64,000 nucleotides of DNA from Bacillus carboniphilus (lineage in GTDB: Bacteria; Bacillota; Bacilli; Bacillales; JAIVKR01). The position numbers and the translations under genes are program-made. The stretch lies in contig NZ_CP129013.1 of the NCBI RefSeq assembly GCF_020524035.2, positions 3,100,001 to 3,164,000 on the forward strand. The letters run 5' to 3'. This document shows positions 10,250 to 23,369 of the stretch, in pieces (positions within the stretch are counted from its first letter, which is position 1; each line of letters opens with the position of its first letter). Under the pieces are notes generated by a model. The model searched no databases and was not told where the DNA came from. It saw only the letters and a program-made list of their open reading frames with translations.

Positions 10250-11648
10250 ACTAAAGGGGTTAAATGAAGAATGTGGTGTTTTCGGTGTGTGGGGGCATAA
10301 AGATGCAGCTGAACTTACTTATTACGGTTTGCATAGCCTTCAACACCGTGGTCAAGAAGGTGCGGGTATTGTCACAACCGATGGTGACTCTTTATATTGT
10401 GTAAAAGGTGTGGGTCTAGTAAACGACGTGTTTAGTCAAAGTCGTTTAAAGGAGCTCACAGGTCATTCTGCTATCGGGCATGTTCGTTATGCAACGGCTG
10501 GTGGTGGAGGATATGAAAATGTCCAGCCCCTCTTATTTCGCTCTCAAAATGGGTCACTTGCTCTTGCTCATAATGGTAACTTAGTGAATGCAAAAGCTTT
10601 GAAGCACCAATTAGAAGGGCAAGGAAGTATTTTTCAAACAACCTCGGACACGGAAGTGCTTGCTCATTTAATTAAACGATCGGGGTATTTATCCTTGAAA
10701 GAACGAGTGAAAAATGCCTTATCAATGTTAAAAGGGGCTTATGCGTTTGTTATGATGACCGAAACGGAGATGATGGTTGCGTTAGATCCGAATGGATTAC
10801 GCCCGATTTCCCTCGGAATGTTAGGAGATTCCTACGTCGTTGCATCAGAAACATGTGCGTTTGATCTAATTGGAGCGGAATATTTAAGGGATGTCGAACC
10901 AGGTGAGTTGCTCGTTATTAGTGATAAAGGTCTTGAGGTCGAACGTTTTGCCAACTGTAATCGAGCACTTTGCAGTATGGAATATATTTATTTCTCGCGA
11001 CCTGATAGTAACATTAATGGTATTAACGTTCATACGGCAAGGAAGAACTTAGGGAAAAAGCTAGCGCTTGAATCACCAATTGAAGCTGATGTTGTTACAG
11101 GAGTACCAGATTCGAGTATTTCAGCTGCCATTGGGTATGCCGAGGAATCGGGTATTCCTTATGAACTAGGACTAATCAAAAATCGCTATGTAGGTCGAAC
11201 ATTTATTCAACCTTCACAGTCTTTGCGAGAACAAGGGGTGAAAATGAAGCTTTCTCCAGTTCGAGGAGTGGTTGATGGGAAACGAGTCGTGATGGTGGAT
11301 GATTCCATTGTTAGGGGAACGACAAGTAGAAGAATCGTGACAATGTTAAAAGAAGCAGGTGCAAAAGAAGTTCATGTTCGAATTAGCTCACCACCAATTG
11401 CACACCCTTGCTTTTACGGAATTGATACGTCTACTCATGCAGAGCTAATTGCAGCTAAACATAGTGTGGAAGAAATTAGACAAATCATTGGTGCAGATTC
11501 CTTAACCTTTTTAAGTCAACAAGGATTGATTGAAGGGCTTGGTCGTCCTTATGAAGGAGAGTTAAAAGGGCAATGTATGGCCTGTTTTTCTGGGAACTAT
11601 CCGACAGAAATTTATGCTGATACCGTGCTACCTCATGAAAAAGTATAA
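10239..11648 (+). CDS. purF: PurF, glutamine PRPP amidotransferase
   Basis: A 469-residue committed-step enzyme making phosphoribosylamine from PRPP and glutamine. An 11-residue propeptide ([11 protein letters not shown]) precedes the catalytic Cys of CGVFGVWG, as in the B. subtilis enzyme, which self-cleaves there. Cysteines in [17 protein letters not shown] and GQCMACFSG match the 4Fe-4S ligands of the Bacillus type. The PRPP loop [13 protein letters not shown] is near residue 350. Feedback inhibition by purine nucleotides is expected from the family. Confidence 0.97.
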   Translation: MLAELKGLNEECGVFGVWGHKDAAELTYYGLHSLQHRGQEGAGIVTTDGDSLYCVKGVGLVNDVFSQSRLKELTGHSAIGHVRYATAGGGGYENVQPLLFRSQNGSLALAHNGNLVNAKALKHQLEGQGSIFQTTSDTEVLAHLIKRSGYLSLKERVKNALSMLKGAYAFVMMTETEMMVALDPNGLRPISLGMLGDSYVVASETCAFDLIGAEYLRDVEPGELLVISDKGLEVERFANCNRALCSMEYIYFSRPDSNINGINVHTARKNLGKKLALESPIEADVVTGVPDSSISAAIGYAEESGIPYELGLIKNRYVGRTFIQPSQSLREQGVKMKLSPVRGVVDGKRVVMVDDSIVRGTTSRRIVTMLKEAGAKEVHVRISSPPIAHPCFYGIDTSTHAELIAAKHSVEEIRQIIGADSLTFLSQQGLIEGLGRPYEGELKGQCMACFSGNYPTEIYADTVLPHEKV

Positions 11649-11693
11649 GAAGAAATTACGGCAAAGCTTCTTAATAGGAAGAGGGGAAATGAA

Positions 11694-12724
11694 ATGTCCA
11701 ATATATATAAACAAGCAGGAGTCGATATAGAGGCTGGGTATGAAGCGGTTGATCGAATGAAAAAGCATGTTGGAAAAACCAATCGCCTAGGAGTAATGGG
11801 CGCTTTAGGTGGATTTGGAGGGATGTTTGATCTTTCACAATTAAATTATAAGGAGCCGGTTCTCGTATCGGGAACAGATGGTGTTGGGACGAAGCTCAAA
11901 CTCGCTTATCAAGCCAATAAACACGATTCAATCGGTATTGATGCAGTAGCCATGTGCGTGAATGATATTTTACTCAAGGAGCGGAACCGTTGTTTTTTCT
12001 CGATTATTTAGCGCTAGGCAAGTCAGACCCTCAGAAAATTGAACAAATCGTCAAAGGGGTGGCAACAGGATGTGAAATCGCAGGTTGTGCTCTAATTGGC
12101 GGTGAGACGGCTGAAATGCCAGGGATCTATGATGAAGATGAATACGATATTGCTGGTTTTGCAGTCGGTGCTGCGGAGAAGTCGGAATTGGTGACGGGTG
12201 CTAAAATTGAAGAAGGTGACTTGGTGATTGGACTTCCATCCAGTGGTATTCATAGTAACGGCTTTTCACTTGTGAGAAAGATTGTGGAAGAGAGTTCATT
12301 GGACTTACAACATAATTATGTCGAGAATCGTCCTCTTATAGATGAACTGTTAACGCCAACAAGTATTTATGTCCCTTCAGTCTTACCTTTAGTAAAACGA
12401 GGATTAATAAGCGGAATGGCCCATATTACGGGAGGCGGATTTATTGAAAATATTCCGCGCATGTTGCCGGAAGGTTTAGCAGCAGAGATTGATTTCGGCT
12501 CTTGGCCCATTCCGAAAATCTTTGACTTCCTTATGGAGGAAGGGAAGATCACAAGACAAGCAATGTTTGAAGTATTTAACATGGGAATTGGGTTTGTTTG
12601 TGTGATTAAAGAAGAAGATCTGTCTATGGTGATTCAGTCACTTGAGGAAAAAGGACAACCCGCTTATTTAATCGGTAGAACCAAAAAAGGAGAAGGGTTG
12701 TCTTTTGGCGGGGGAGAGATATGA
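11694..12724 (+). CDS. purM: PurM, AIR synthetase (reading frame broken by 1 base)
   Basis: Cyclises FGAM to AIR using ATP. The first part (11694-11972) has [13 protein letters not shown] and [10 protein letters not shown]; the second (from 11975) continues [15 protein letters not shown] with GGETAEMPG further on. The frame changes by one missing base between 11972 and 11973, where the family expects NDILAQGAEP and the sequence reads TTA-CT-CAA. Restoring one base gives a normal ~344-residue protein with no other lesion. Because the rest of the operon is intact, I favour an assembly error over true loss; a real mutation would make the strain a purine auxotroph. Its end overlaps purN (ATGA). 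Confidence 0.9.
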
Positions 12725-13290
12725 AAAAGATTGCTATTTTTGCCTCAGGAAGCGGAAGCAATTTTCAAGCAATTGTTGATTACTTTAAACAAGAAAATAT
12801 AAATATAGACATTTGTTTGCTCGTTTGTGATCGCCCACATGCGAAAGTAATTGAGAGAGCGAAAAAAGAAGGAATAGCAAGTTTTGTCTTTTCTGCTCAA
12901 GATTATATAGACAAGCAGGCCTTCGAAAAAGAAATATTAAAGAATTTAACCCGTTTAAAAGTGGATCTAATTGTTTTAGCCGGTTATATGAGATTGATAG
13001 GAGAGACATTATTAGAAGCTTATCAAGACCAAATCATTAATCTACATCCGTCTTTATTGCCGTCTTTTCCTGGAAAGGACGCGATTAACCAAGCATTCGA
13101 TGCCAATGTGAAAGTGACTGGTGTAACCATTCATTATGTTGATGAAGGAATGGATACAGGTCCAATTATTGCCCAAGAACCCGTTCGAATTGATAACGAT
13201 GATACGACCGAAACGTTAACGGAACGGATTCATAAGGTGGAGCATCAATTATATCCTAAAGTTATTAAAGATCTATTAATAGAGGAGTGA
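12721..13290 (+). CDS. purN: PurN, GAR transformylase (folate-dependent)
   Basis: A 189-residue enzyme transferring a formyl group from 10-formyl-tetrahydrofolate to GAR. The N-terminal [11 protein letters not shown] loop (residues 7-17), the catalytic [13 protein letters not shown] segment near 104-116 and the Asp in [10 protein letters not shown] near 141 are all in place. Its ATG overlaps the purM stop, and purH follows after six bases. Confidence 0.97.
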   Translation: MKKIAIFASGSGSNFQAIVDYFKQENINIDICLLVCDRPHAKVIERAKKEGIASFVFSAQDYIDKQAFEKEILKNLTRLKVDLIVLAGYMRLIGETLLEAYQDQIINLHPSLLPSFPGKDAINQAFDANVKVTGVTIHYVDEGMDTGPIIAQEPVRIDNDDTTETLTERIHKVEHQLYPKVIKDLLIEE

Positions 13291-13296
13291 ACCGTA

Positions 13297-16117
<2,821 letters not shown>

Positions 16118-16118
16118 C

Positions 16119-16226
16119 TCAAGAATTACTTTTGCGTTTTTTAATAAAAACAAACAAAAAGGCAATGATACTGCCAATTACACATGCAAGAACAAAAGTA
16201 ACATCCGTTATATATTCTAAAAACAT
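16119..16226 (-). CDS. Small membrane protein, 35 aa
   Basis: A short convergent ORF whose stop lies two bases after the purD stop. It encodes an acidic N-terminus (MFLEYITD), one hydrophobic helix of about 20 residues and a basic tail (IKKRKSNS), which predicts a single-pass protein with the tail inside. A weak GGAATGATG ribosome site precedes the ATG. Function unknown. Short single-span proteins of this layout are common in Bacillus, but I cannot name a family. Confidence 0.5.
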   Translation of the reverse strand: MFLEYITDVTFVLACVIGSIIAFLFVFIKKRKSNS

Positions 16227-16258
16227 TGTTCATCATTCCAATCTAATGATAAAGATGA

Positions 16259-16278
16259 CTCCACCAGAAATGGTGGAG
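16259..16278. terminator. Perfect hairpin near the purD end
   Basis: CTCCACCA-GAAA-TGGTGGAG is a perfect 8-bp stem with a GNRA-type loop. It lies downstream of the DUF2892 gene stop and between two minus-strand genes. The U-tract on either side is poor, so it may stabilise mRNA ends rather than terminate efficiently. Confidence 0.55.
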
Positions 16279-16287
16279 TATTGCTTA

Positions 16288-16545
16288 CTATTCAGGTTGT
16301 GGTTCGTAATGATGGGACGAGTCTGAGTGGCATTCTGTTTTCTTTGTCATAAGATTGTACATATGAACCATAGGACAATACCTTAATATACCTTCGCCAA
16401 CTTTCATTGCTCCTAACATCATGATTAATAAATATGAATCCTTCCAAGGCATTTTTGTATATTTGGAAGAAGCCCATGATAACATAGATAATCCACAAGT
16501 AATTCTCATCAAAGCGTTCAGTATACTAATATTTGGTTTAACCAT
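16288..16545 (-). CDS. DUF2892 (YgaP-like transmembrane) family protein
   Basis: An 85-residue protein matching the DUF2892 pattern: KPNISILNALMRITCGLSML at the start, PWKDSYLLIMMLGAMKVGEG in the middle and RYCPMVHM at the end. Two short hydrophobic helices predict an inner-membrane hairpin. RBS AAAGGAA lies upstream of the ATG. In some bacteria this domain is fused to rhodanese; here it stands alone. Function unknown. It faces the purine operon convergently. Confidence 0.8.
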   Translation of the reverse strand: MVKPNISILNALMRITCGLSMLSWASSKYTKMPWKDSYLLIMMLGAMKVGEGILRYCPMVHMYNLMTKKTECHSDSSHHYEPQPE

Positions 16546-16756
16546 CTATATCAGTTCCTTTACTATTTTTTTGAAGACCCTTTTAATTGGAATCCTTTAA
16601 GAATTGAATCCATGATAAGCTTTTAAAGACTTTAAATAGCTCCATTTTTTCTCAAAAGGTTTTTAAATTGTCAAAAAATACTCAAATTATTTTCGTACGG
16701 TCTTTGGTCGGGTATGTTACCATTAAACTAATTTACAATATGGGAGAGGTTTAACA

Positions 16757-18496
16757 ATGCCCAAACGATTCCATTGGAAAACAAAACAAATGAAAGAACA
16801 AATAGATATTTTATCAAATCCAGATCAGTTGACCATATGTTTGTTAAATGCAACCATTTTACAACCGTATTTAAACAGGTGGATCCAAGCAAATGTTTGG
16901 ATTTACAAAGATCGTATTATATATATTGGAGATGAGCTTCCAAAGAACTATGATCACATCGAGGTAGTTGATTGCCAAGGAAAATATATAGTTCCAGGCT
17001 ATATCGAACCACATGCTCATCCGTTTCAACTTTATAATCCCCATTCATTGGCGGAGTATGTATCAAAGACAGGAACCACTTTTTTCTTTTGTGATAACTT
17101 ATTCTTCTTGTTACAATACGCAAAAAAGAAAGCGTTTTCAGTTGTCGATCAACTCAATAAGACACCTATAGGTTTTTATTGGTGGGCAAGATATGATTTA
17201 CAAACAGAAGTGTTAAATGAGGAAAAGATTTTTACACCAGAAATCTTTAAGCAATGGCTTGAACATCCATACACCATACAAGGGGGAGAATTAACAGGTT
17301 GGCCTAAACTTCTTTCGGGTGATCAATTTATGCTTCATCAACTTCAAGAAACAAAAAATGTTCAAAGAAGAATTGAAGGGCATTTACCAGGAGCCTCCTT
17401 TAATACGTTAACGAAAATGAAATTAGCAGGTGTGGATAGTGATCATGAATCAATGACAGGAGAAGACGTTTATAAACGTCTTTTAGCTGGATATCACGTC
17501 TCTCTTCGTCATTCTTCCATCAGGCCGGACTTGCGAAACATACTAAAAGAAATGAGCGAGTATCAAATTGATTGTTACGATCATTTATTTTTGACTACTG
17601 ATGGCTCTTCACCTAGCTTTTACGAACAAGGAATGATCAATCAGCTTATTAAAATATGTCTTGAGGAAGATGTTCCTGCTATTGAAGCTTATAAAATGAG
17701 TGCGTTTAATATTGCCAAATATCATGGCTTAGATCATCTGATGGGCGTAATTGGGCCAGGTCGATATGCTACGCTTAATGTGCTAGAAAGCATCGATAAT
17801 CCAACGCCCGTTTCCGTTATGGCTAAAGGAAAATGGTTAGTGAAAGATGGTGTTGATCAAGGACCTCTTCCTAACTTTAATTGGAGTGAATCTGATGCAC
17901 TTCCTCTTTCTTTAGACTGGGAATTAACAAAGGATGATTTGCAATTTTCAATGCCTATTGGTATGAATATGAAAAATTCTGTTATTATGGAACCATATTC
18001 GATTACTCGTGATCACTCTAATGAGCAGTTATCGACGGATCATGATGAAAGCTTTCTGTTATTGATTGATAAAAACGGAGAATGGAGAATAAATACGTTT
18101 TTAAAAGGGTTTGCTAGTCATATTCAAGGGTTTGCTAGTTCATATTCGACAACAGGTGATATAATCGTAATTGGAAAAAGTAAATCTGACATGATTCTTG
18201 CATTTAATCAGTTAAAGAGGATAGGTGGAGGGATCGTACTTGCTGAAAAAGGAGAAATTCTTCATGAAATTCCTCTGCACATAGAGGGAAGAGCTTCTTT
18301 GCATCCTTTTTCTATTGTAATGGAAGAAGAGAGAAAGCTCGTTCAGTTGATGCAAGAGAGGGGTTATCGTTTTCGAGATCCTATTTACACCCTGTTGTTT
18401 TTATCTTCTACGCATTTACCGTATATACGAGTTACTCAGCGCGGAATATACGATGTCATGAAAAAAACGGTACTCTTTCCGTCTATAATGCGTTAA
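16757..18496 (+). CDS. yerA: YerA, adenine deaminase-like amidohydrolase
   Basis: A 579-residue amidohydrolase of the adenine deaminase family, which converts adenine to hypoxanthine and ammonia. Metal-site motifs are PGYIEPHAHP (near residue 81), EGHLPGASF (near 211), SDHESMTGED (near 233) and LTTDGSSPS (near 285). The gene follows purD, as yerA does in B. subtilis, so a salvage link to the purine operon is plausible. Start ATG follows GGGAGAGG. YerA-type proteins are divergent from AdeC, so the adenine activity is inferred rather than certain. Confidence 0.9.
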   Translation: MPKRFHWKTKQMKEQIDILSNPDQLTICLLNATILQPYLNRWIQANVWIYKDRIIYIGDELPKNYDHIEVVDCQGKYIVPGYIEPHAHPFQLYNPHSLAEYVSKTGTTFFFCDNLFFLLQYAKKKAFSVVDQLNKTPIGFYWWARYDLQTEVLNEEKIFTPEIFKQWLEHPYTIQGGELTGWPKLLSGDQFMLHQLQETKNVQRRIEGHLPGASFNTLTKMKLAGVDSDHESMTGEDVYKRLLAGYHVSLRHSSIRPDLRNILKEMSEYQIDCYDHLFLTTDGSSPSFYEQGMINQLIKICLEEDVPAIEAYKMSAFNIAKYHGLDHLMGVIGPGRYATLNVLESIDNPTPVSVMAKGKWLVKDGVDQGPLPNFNWSESDALPLSLDWELTKDDLQFSMPIGMNMKNSVIMEPYSITRDHSNEQLSTDHDESFLLLIDKNGEWRINTFLKGFASHIQGFASSYSTTGDIIVIGKSKSDMILAFNQLKRIGGGIVLAEKGEILHEIPLHIEGRASLHPFSIVMEEERKLVQLMQERGYRFRDPIYTLLFLSSTHLPYIRVTQRGIYDVMKKTVLFPSIMR

Positions 18497-18529
18497 AATA
18501 TAGAAGTGAAAAGAGAAAGGTGTGTTTTT

Positions 18530-19555
18530 TTGAAAAGATTTATCATCATGGTGGTTACAATGGTACTTCTTGTAGTTGGTTGTTCAAATAAGGAAAATGT
18601 TGAAGTGGACCAGACAAAAGAACAAAAACCAGTTACAGAACAAAAAGTCGAAGAAAGAGAAGTCATCACTTATCCATTAACAGGTTTAGATGATGGTGAA
18701 GACATTAATCAACGCCCATTAGCTATAGTGATTAATAATCATCCAAAAGCACGGCCTCAATCTGGTTTAGAGCAGGCGGATATTGTATACGAAGTATTAG
18801 CAGAAGGAAATGTGACACGATTTTTAGCTGTTTTTCAAAGTGAAATGCCAACTGGTTTAATAGGGCCTGTTCGTAGTGCTCGAGATTATTTTATTGATTT
18901 AAGCAAAGGATATGACGCTATATTCGTATCACATGGCTGGAGTGGAAGTGCGAAGGAAAAGCTTCAAACATTAAAAGAGGCCGATTATATAAATGGACTT
19001 TTTTATGATGGCAGTTTATTTCAAAGGGTAGATTTTCGAAGTGCTCCCCATAACTCTTATATTTCATATGACAATTTAAAAAATGGGGCAGAACAATTAG
19101 GATACGAATTCGAGTCAGAGGTTGATCCAATGACATTTTACGAAGAGGATAACGAAATAGTAGGAGAAGATCAAGAGACTGTGACCATCGCCTATAGTAA
19201 TTCAAATACGTGGAAGGTAACGTATCAATATAATTCATCTAATCAAAACTACGAACGTTATTCCAATGATGAACTAACGGTTGATTTGGAAACAGAAAAC
19301 CCTATTCAACTAGATAATGTACTGGTTGTTGAAGCCAACCATCAAATTGTGGATGACTCGGGACATAAATCCATTGATTTATTATCTGGTGGAGAAGCTT
19401 ATTTGTACCAAAAAGGAAAGAAAATAGACGTGCAATGGAAAAATGAGAACAATCGAATTCTTCCGTACAAAGAGGGAGAGCAAGTCCCATTTGTGCAAGG
19501 GAAGACGTGGATTAATATTGTCCCTTCATTAGATAAAGTAAAGGATATTGAGTAA
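18530..19555 (+). CDS. yerB: YerB-like lipoprotein, DUF3048 domain
   Basis: A ~341-residue exported lipoprotein. The TTG start at 18530 with AAAGGTG just upstream gives a short signal peptide ending in LVVGCSN, where Cys should be lipidated. The DUF3048 body has RPLAIVINNHPKARPQSG and GPVRSARDYF in the first half. Gene order yerA-yerB-yerC matches B. subtilis. It is predicted to sit on the outer face of the membrane; function unknown. Confidence 0.9.
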   Translation: MKRFIIMVVTMVLLVVGCSNKENVEVDQTKEQKPVTEQKVEEREVITYPLTGLDDGEDINQRPLAIVINNHPKARPQSGLEQADIVYEVLAEGNVTRFLAVFQSEMPTGLIGPVRSARDYFIDLSKGYDAIFVSHGWSGSAKEKLQTLKEADYINGLFYDGSLFQRVDFRSAPHNSYISYDNLKNGAEQLGYEFESEVDPMTFYEEDNEIVGEDQETVTIAYSNSNTWKVTYQYNSSNQNYERYSNDELTVDLETENPIQLDNVLVVEANHQIVDDSGHKSIDLLSGGEAYLYQKGKKIDVQWKNENNRILPYKEGEQVPFVQGKTWINIVPSLDKVKDIE

Positions 19556-19573
19556 GAAAAAGGAGACTAGGCA

Positions 19574-19885
19574 ATGCAAATAGAAAAATTAAGAGGACCA
19601 GAACTGGACCAACTATTTAAATCGGTTTTAACATTAAAAGATCTTGAAGAGTGCTATAAATTTTTTGATGACTTATGTACCGTTAATGAAATTCAATCTT
19701 TAGCTCAGCGTTTAGAAGTTGCAAGGATGTTAAGAGAAGGTTTTACGTATCATAAAATTGAAGATGAAACAGGGGCTAGCACAGCCACCATTTCAAGAGT
19801 AAAGCGTTGTCTCAACTATGGAAACGATGCGTATGCACTTGCATTAGACCGAATTAAAGAGCAAGAGAAAGAGACAAGTGAATAA
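19574..19885 (+). CDS. yerC: YerC, TrpR-like DNA-binding protein
   Basis: A 103-residue helical protein of the YerC/YecD TrpR-related family. It has the Trp-repressor-type helix-turn-helix (GFTYHKIEDETGASTATI then SRVKRCL, residues 56-80). It follows yerB by 18 bases with its own AAAGGAG site, so it is probably co-transcribed. The role as a regulator is inferred from the fold; the effector and targets are unknown. Confidence 0.92.
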   Translation: MQIEKLRGPELDQLFKSVLTLKDLEECYKFFDDLCTVNEIQSLAQRLEVARMLREGFTYHKIEDETGASTATISRVKRCLNYGNDAYALALDRIKEQEKETSE

Positions 19886-19898
19886 TAGGCCTTGTTCT

Positions 19899-19947
19899 AT
19901 AACCTAACCTTTAACAAGAGTTTGTTGAAGGTTAGGTTATTTTTTTG
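19899..19947 (+). terminator. Terminator after yerC
   Basis: ATAACCTAACCTTTAACAA pairs with TTGTTGAAGGTTAGGTTAT, followed by seven or more T residues. This is a strong intrinsic terminator closing the yerABC unit and marking the edge of accessory block 1. Confidence 0.92.
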
Positions 19948-20007
19948 TTCAGATTCTCTATGTTGCCTGAATCAAGTAGACCTGTGCAAAGAACGATGAA
20001 AGGTTTG

Positions 20008-20895
20008 TTATTCCTCTGAACTTACCCCTATAACAAACGAGATTCTCTCATGGTTATCCCAAGTTGCTACAAACTTAACTAATTGACTTGGAATGTTATT
20101 AGGAAGTTCAATGGTTGAATCAACTATTTTCACTTTTTTCTTCTCATTGTTTTCATAATAATAAGCGTAAAACTCTGGTTGTCCGCTATTGTTGTCAAAG
20201 TTAAATGTAATTGAAGTTAGTGGATCAGTAAAATAGATATCATCCATTCCGTTTTTTGGATGAATTAAATAGGGATCAGTATCATATACTTCCCCTCCTC
20301 CATGTGATGACCAACTATAGCTGCTGTTAATTTTTATTTCTTCACCGTTTATTATTGCTGTGACAATGGGTCGCCCTTTTTTTTCAATTTGAGCTGAAGT
20401 TATGTTATTATCAAGAATTTGAACGAAAGAAGGGCCCGTAAAAGTTAGGTAAGTAAGGAGCGGTACGAAATAAAGCAATGTAGCACGCCGGGTTTTGAGG
20501 TTAATCTTATGATAGATGATTTCATCCACAACAAAAAAAATTGAAGCTGAAAAAACAGCCATTCCAATAAAAAGGAGAGATTCCTGCAAAGAAAACAAGA
20601 AAAGCAAAGGGCTAAAAAAAAGAAAAGCTGGGATCACATGAATCAATAAGTTAATGATATGAGTAAATTTGGTAATGGACTTCGTGATAGTACCTGCTAG
20701 AAAATTAACAGGAACTCCTATTGTTATCATGAAGATTGTCCCATATACAATATAAAAGAGTAAGGATTGAAAATAGGAATCCAATAATCCTTCTATTGAA
20801 AAATGAAAGGGCAAGTCAACCGGAAAAAATACAGGCAATAACAATAATGATAATAAAATTGAGATAAATGAGATTTTACATTTTTGTTTAAGCAT
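20008..20895 (-). CDS. Hypothetical membrane protein, 295 aa
   Basis: I do not recognise this family. The first ~165 residues hold five hydrophobic segments (near 8-26, 43-65, 83-105, 108-127 and 140-157). A hydrophilic C-terminal domain follows, with SYSWSSHGGGEVYDTDPYL near 195 and a beta-rich end. The tail is probably outside the cell. RBS GGTGGTAC precedes the ATG weakly. It is monocistronic and convergent to yerC. No sign of disruption. Confidence 0.7.
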   Translation of the reverse strand: MLKQKCKISFISILLSLLLLPVFFPVDLPFHFSIEGLLDSYFQSLLFYIVYGTIFMITIGVPVNFLAGTITKSITKFTHIINLLIHVIPAFLFFSPLLFLFSLQESLLFIGMAVFSASIFFVVDEIIYHKINLKTRRATLLYFVPLLTYLTFTGPSFVQILDNNITSAQIEKKGRPIVTAIINGEEIKINSSYSWSSHGGGEVYDTDPYLIHPKNGMDDIYFTDPLTSITFNFDNNSGQPEFYAYYYENNEKKKVKIVDSTIELPNNIPSQLVKFVATWDNHERISFVIGVSSEE

Positions 20896-21453
20896 AGTAC
20901 CACCTTATCTTTTAATGTATAAATAATTATATCAGTGAACAAGGAAAAAAAGTTAAAATCTAGTCAATTTCATTTATAAATAGAGATCTATGATCAAAGC
21001 AGGATTCAAAAGGGTTAAAATTGAAGTTGTATGCTGGGAGGTTCGTACGTTCGATCAAACGTTTAGAAAGTTTCTTGATAATTTTATGAAAGGTTGGAAA
21101 AATTCTTCTATTTGGTGAAAAGGAAAAGTCGATTGATAATGACTATCGAGCAAAATTACTGGTGGAGAAGTAATCGATTTTGGCTAGGAGAACTAATAAA
21201 TGCTTTGAAGGAGACGTGTCAAAATTGGAAAAATGAAATGTAAATAGACATAATTAAAACGTTAGTTCGTTGGAATTTGAGTAATCTCATAGGTGGACTA
21301 TAGAATTAGTAGATCTTTCAAAACCAGAGTTTGATAACGTTCCATACAAAGGTTCATTCAAGATATTAATTAATATAAAAATGGAACAAAGATATAGGAC
21401 GGATGTTGAAAAAACACTATAGGTAGGCTTAATAAGGGGAGTGAATCTAATCT
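20896..21453. other. Gene-poor stretch with possible decayed coding traces
   Basis: No intact gene. Short coding-like pieces are visible on the plus strand: from 20991 a frame reading MIKAGFKRVKIEVVCWEV, continued after a frame change by VGKILLFGEKEKSIDNDYRA, and another near 21295-21420 with ELVDLSKPEFDNVPYKG. None matches a family I know. They may be remnants of a lost gene. Confidence 0.35.
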
Positions 21454-22198
21454 ATGAAAAAAATCCTTTTAACAGGTGCAGCCAGGAAAAATAGGAAAAG
21501 ATGTGGTCAAAGCATTAAAGGATCAAAAATCAATGGAGTTAATTTTAACGGATATTAACATTTCAGAGTCGATTTTTGGGCAGCCAACTGTCTTTTTAGA
21601 TGTATCAAACTTAGACCAATGTCAAGAAGCTCTTAAAGGGGTTGATATTGTCATACATTTAGCAGGAGATCCATCGCCAGATGCCGATTTTTATGGGTCT
21701 TTGTTAGAAGCAAATATTAAGGGAACTTATAATATTTTACGAGCAGCAAAAGATAATGAAGTTTCTAGGGTCATTATTGCTTCTAGTGCACAAACCGTGG
21801 AAGGTTATCCTTTAGATTATCAAGTGCACGAACACTTTCCAGTGCGACCGAAAAATGTTTATGGTGTGAGTAAAGTTTTTGGTGAAGCTTTAGCCTCGTA
21901 TTTCGCTTATCAAGAAAATTTGCAAACCATTGCGATCCGAATAGGTGCTTACGATGAATTCAAAGATGGTGAGGCGATGTCTGCTAGAAATATGAGTGCA
22001 TATTTAAATCCCAAGGACTTTATAAATTTACTGCTTAATTCAATTGAAGCTGATAATCTTCCTCCATTCACTATTCTTCATGGAATTTCGAATAATCGGT
22101 TTAAAAGACTTAGTCTGGATCAAACAAAAAAGTTAGTCGGATACGATCCGACATCAGATGCCTTTCAGTTAAACCGAATTAGTTTATTTGATGAGTGA
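21454..22198 (+). CDS. NAD-dependent epimerase/dehydratase family protein (frameshifted near start)
   Basis: An SDR-type nucleotide-sugar or uronate dehydrogenase-like protein of about 247 residues. The Rossmann motif appears split: MKKILLTGAA from ATG 21454 (RBS AAGGGGAG) is followed, after one extra A at ~21484, by GKIGKDVVKAL. The body has VIHLAGDPSPDA, the Ser of IASSAQTVEG, and the active-site pair YGVSK (Tyr-x-x-x-Lys). Removing one base gives a complete enzyme. Its substrate cannot be told. Probably an assembly error, but a recent mutation is possible. Confidence 0.8.
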
Positions 22199-22264
22199 AT
22201 GTATGTGAAGAATTATTAATCGATGTATCGCAATAATGAAATAAGAACAAGGTTAGAAGGTGTA

Positions 22265-22771
22265 ATGATGATGGTTATTCATGAAACTGACAGACTTAAT
22301 TTTATTTTATTTGATGAATCACACTTAGAGGCTATGGTGACGTTTTGGGGAAATGAAGAAGTGATGAAATATAGTAATGGTCAAACAGATCAAGAAAAAT
22401 TCCCTCAAATAATAAAGGCATATCAGAAATGTCACAAAGAACACGGTCTCTCTGTCTATGCTATTGAAGAAAAAGCTACCAAAAATATTATTGGTGCTGC
22501 TGGATTCAATATAGAAAAATCGCTAGAAACTATTGAACTAATCTATCACTTTGAACAACAGTCATGGGGGAAAGGATATGCAACAGAAGTTGCTAGAGCT
22601 TGTTTAAGTATGGCTGAAAATAATGGTCATGTTAAGGTAGTGACAGCATCTGCAGACCCACGAAATCAAGCATCCTTACAAGTTTTAAAGAAAATAGGGT
22701 TTCAATATAAAGGGATGAAGTGGTTTGAGGATACAGCCCAAGAAGAACCATATTTTGAGTATTATCTTTAG
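22265..22771 (+). CDS. GNAT family N-acetyltransferase (RimJ/RimL-like)
   Basis: A 168-residue acetyltransferase. Motif A for acetyl-CoA reads QSWGKGYATEVARACL (near residues 103-118), preceded by the beta-bulge strand ELIYHFEQ and followed by ADPRNQASLQVLKKIGF. These are hallmarks of the RimJ/RimL branch. The ATG at 22265 after GAAGGTG is preferred to an upstream ATG at 22223. Substrate unknown; members acetylate ribosomal protein N-termini, antibiotics or small metabolites. Confidence 0.85.
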   Translation: MMMVIHETDRLNFILFDESHLEAMVTFWGNEEVMKYSNGQTDQEKFPQIIKAYQKCHKEHGLSVYAIEEKATKNIIGAAGFNIEKSLETIELIYHFEQQSWGKGYATEVARACLSMAENNGHVKVVTASADPRNQASLQVLKKIGFQYKGMKWFEDTAQEEPYFEYYL

Positions 22772-22915
22772 TAAATATCATAGATAATATAGAAACGACT
22801 AAAAAGCTAATTTATAGAAAATCCACAAGAAATATTACATAACGGCTAGGTTATGAATTTGAAGGGAATTCAAAAAAAACAACCATAATAGGTGCAATAG
22901 GAAGGAGAAGGGATT

Positions 22916-23311
22916 ATGGATAAAACAAGAAAAATTATGGCTATTGGGACCTTCTTCTTTTTTATCATTGTGGGTGGTCATTCTTTATACAGGTGGATTA
23001 AATACGGGATTATAGAGGGTGGATCGCTTTTTATTAGTTTTGTTATCCTATCTTGGTTTTTTAATATCCTTACGTGGGGAGATCATAATGGTGGTAATGA
23101 CAAAGATGAATTAGGAGAACATATTACAAAACAAAGCGCGAAGGTAAGTTACTTTGTTTTAATGATACTAGCAAGTCTTGTCTTGTTTATTTCGGAGGGA
23201 GAATCCAACTTAAATAACATTGAAAATATTCCTTTGTTAATTGTTGTATGTCTTACGTTTGTTACCCTTCCAATAACAGAATTTATCTATTCAAAGAAGT
23301 ATAGATTATAG
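22916..23311 (+). CDS. Hypothetical membrane protein, 131 aa
   Basis: Four hydrophobic segments (about residues 7-26, 35-52, 76-94 and 103-120) predict a small integral membrane protein. A charged loop DHNGGNDKDELGEHITKQ lies between the second and third. RBS AAGGAGAAGGG is strong. I do not recognise the family. The next gene, also a small membrane protein, follows after 58 bases and may share the transcript. Confidence 0.7.
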   Translation: MDKTRKIMAIGTFFFFIIVGGHSLYRWIKYGIIEGGSLFISFVILSWFFNILTWGDHNGGNDKDELGEHITKQSAKVSYFVLMILASLVLFISEGESNLNNIENIPLLIVVCLTFVTLPITEFIYSKKYRL

Positions 23312-23369
23312 AGACTAAGACAGCTAGAAAAAAGAGAATCAAACCAACCAAATGAAATAGGAGGGGCCT

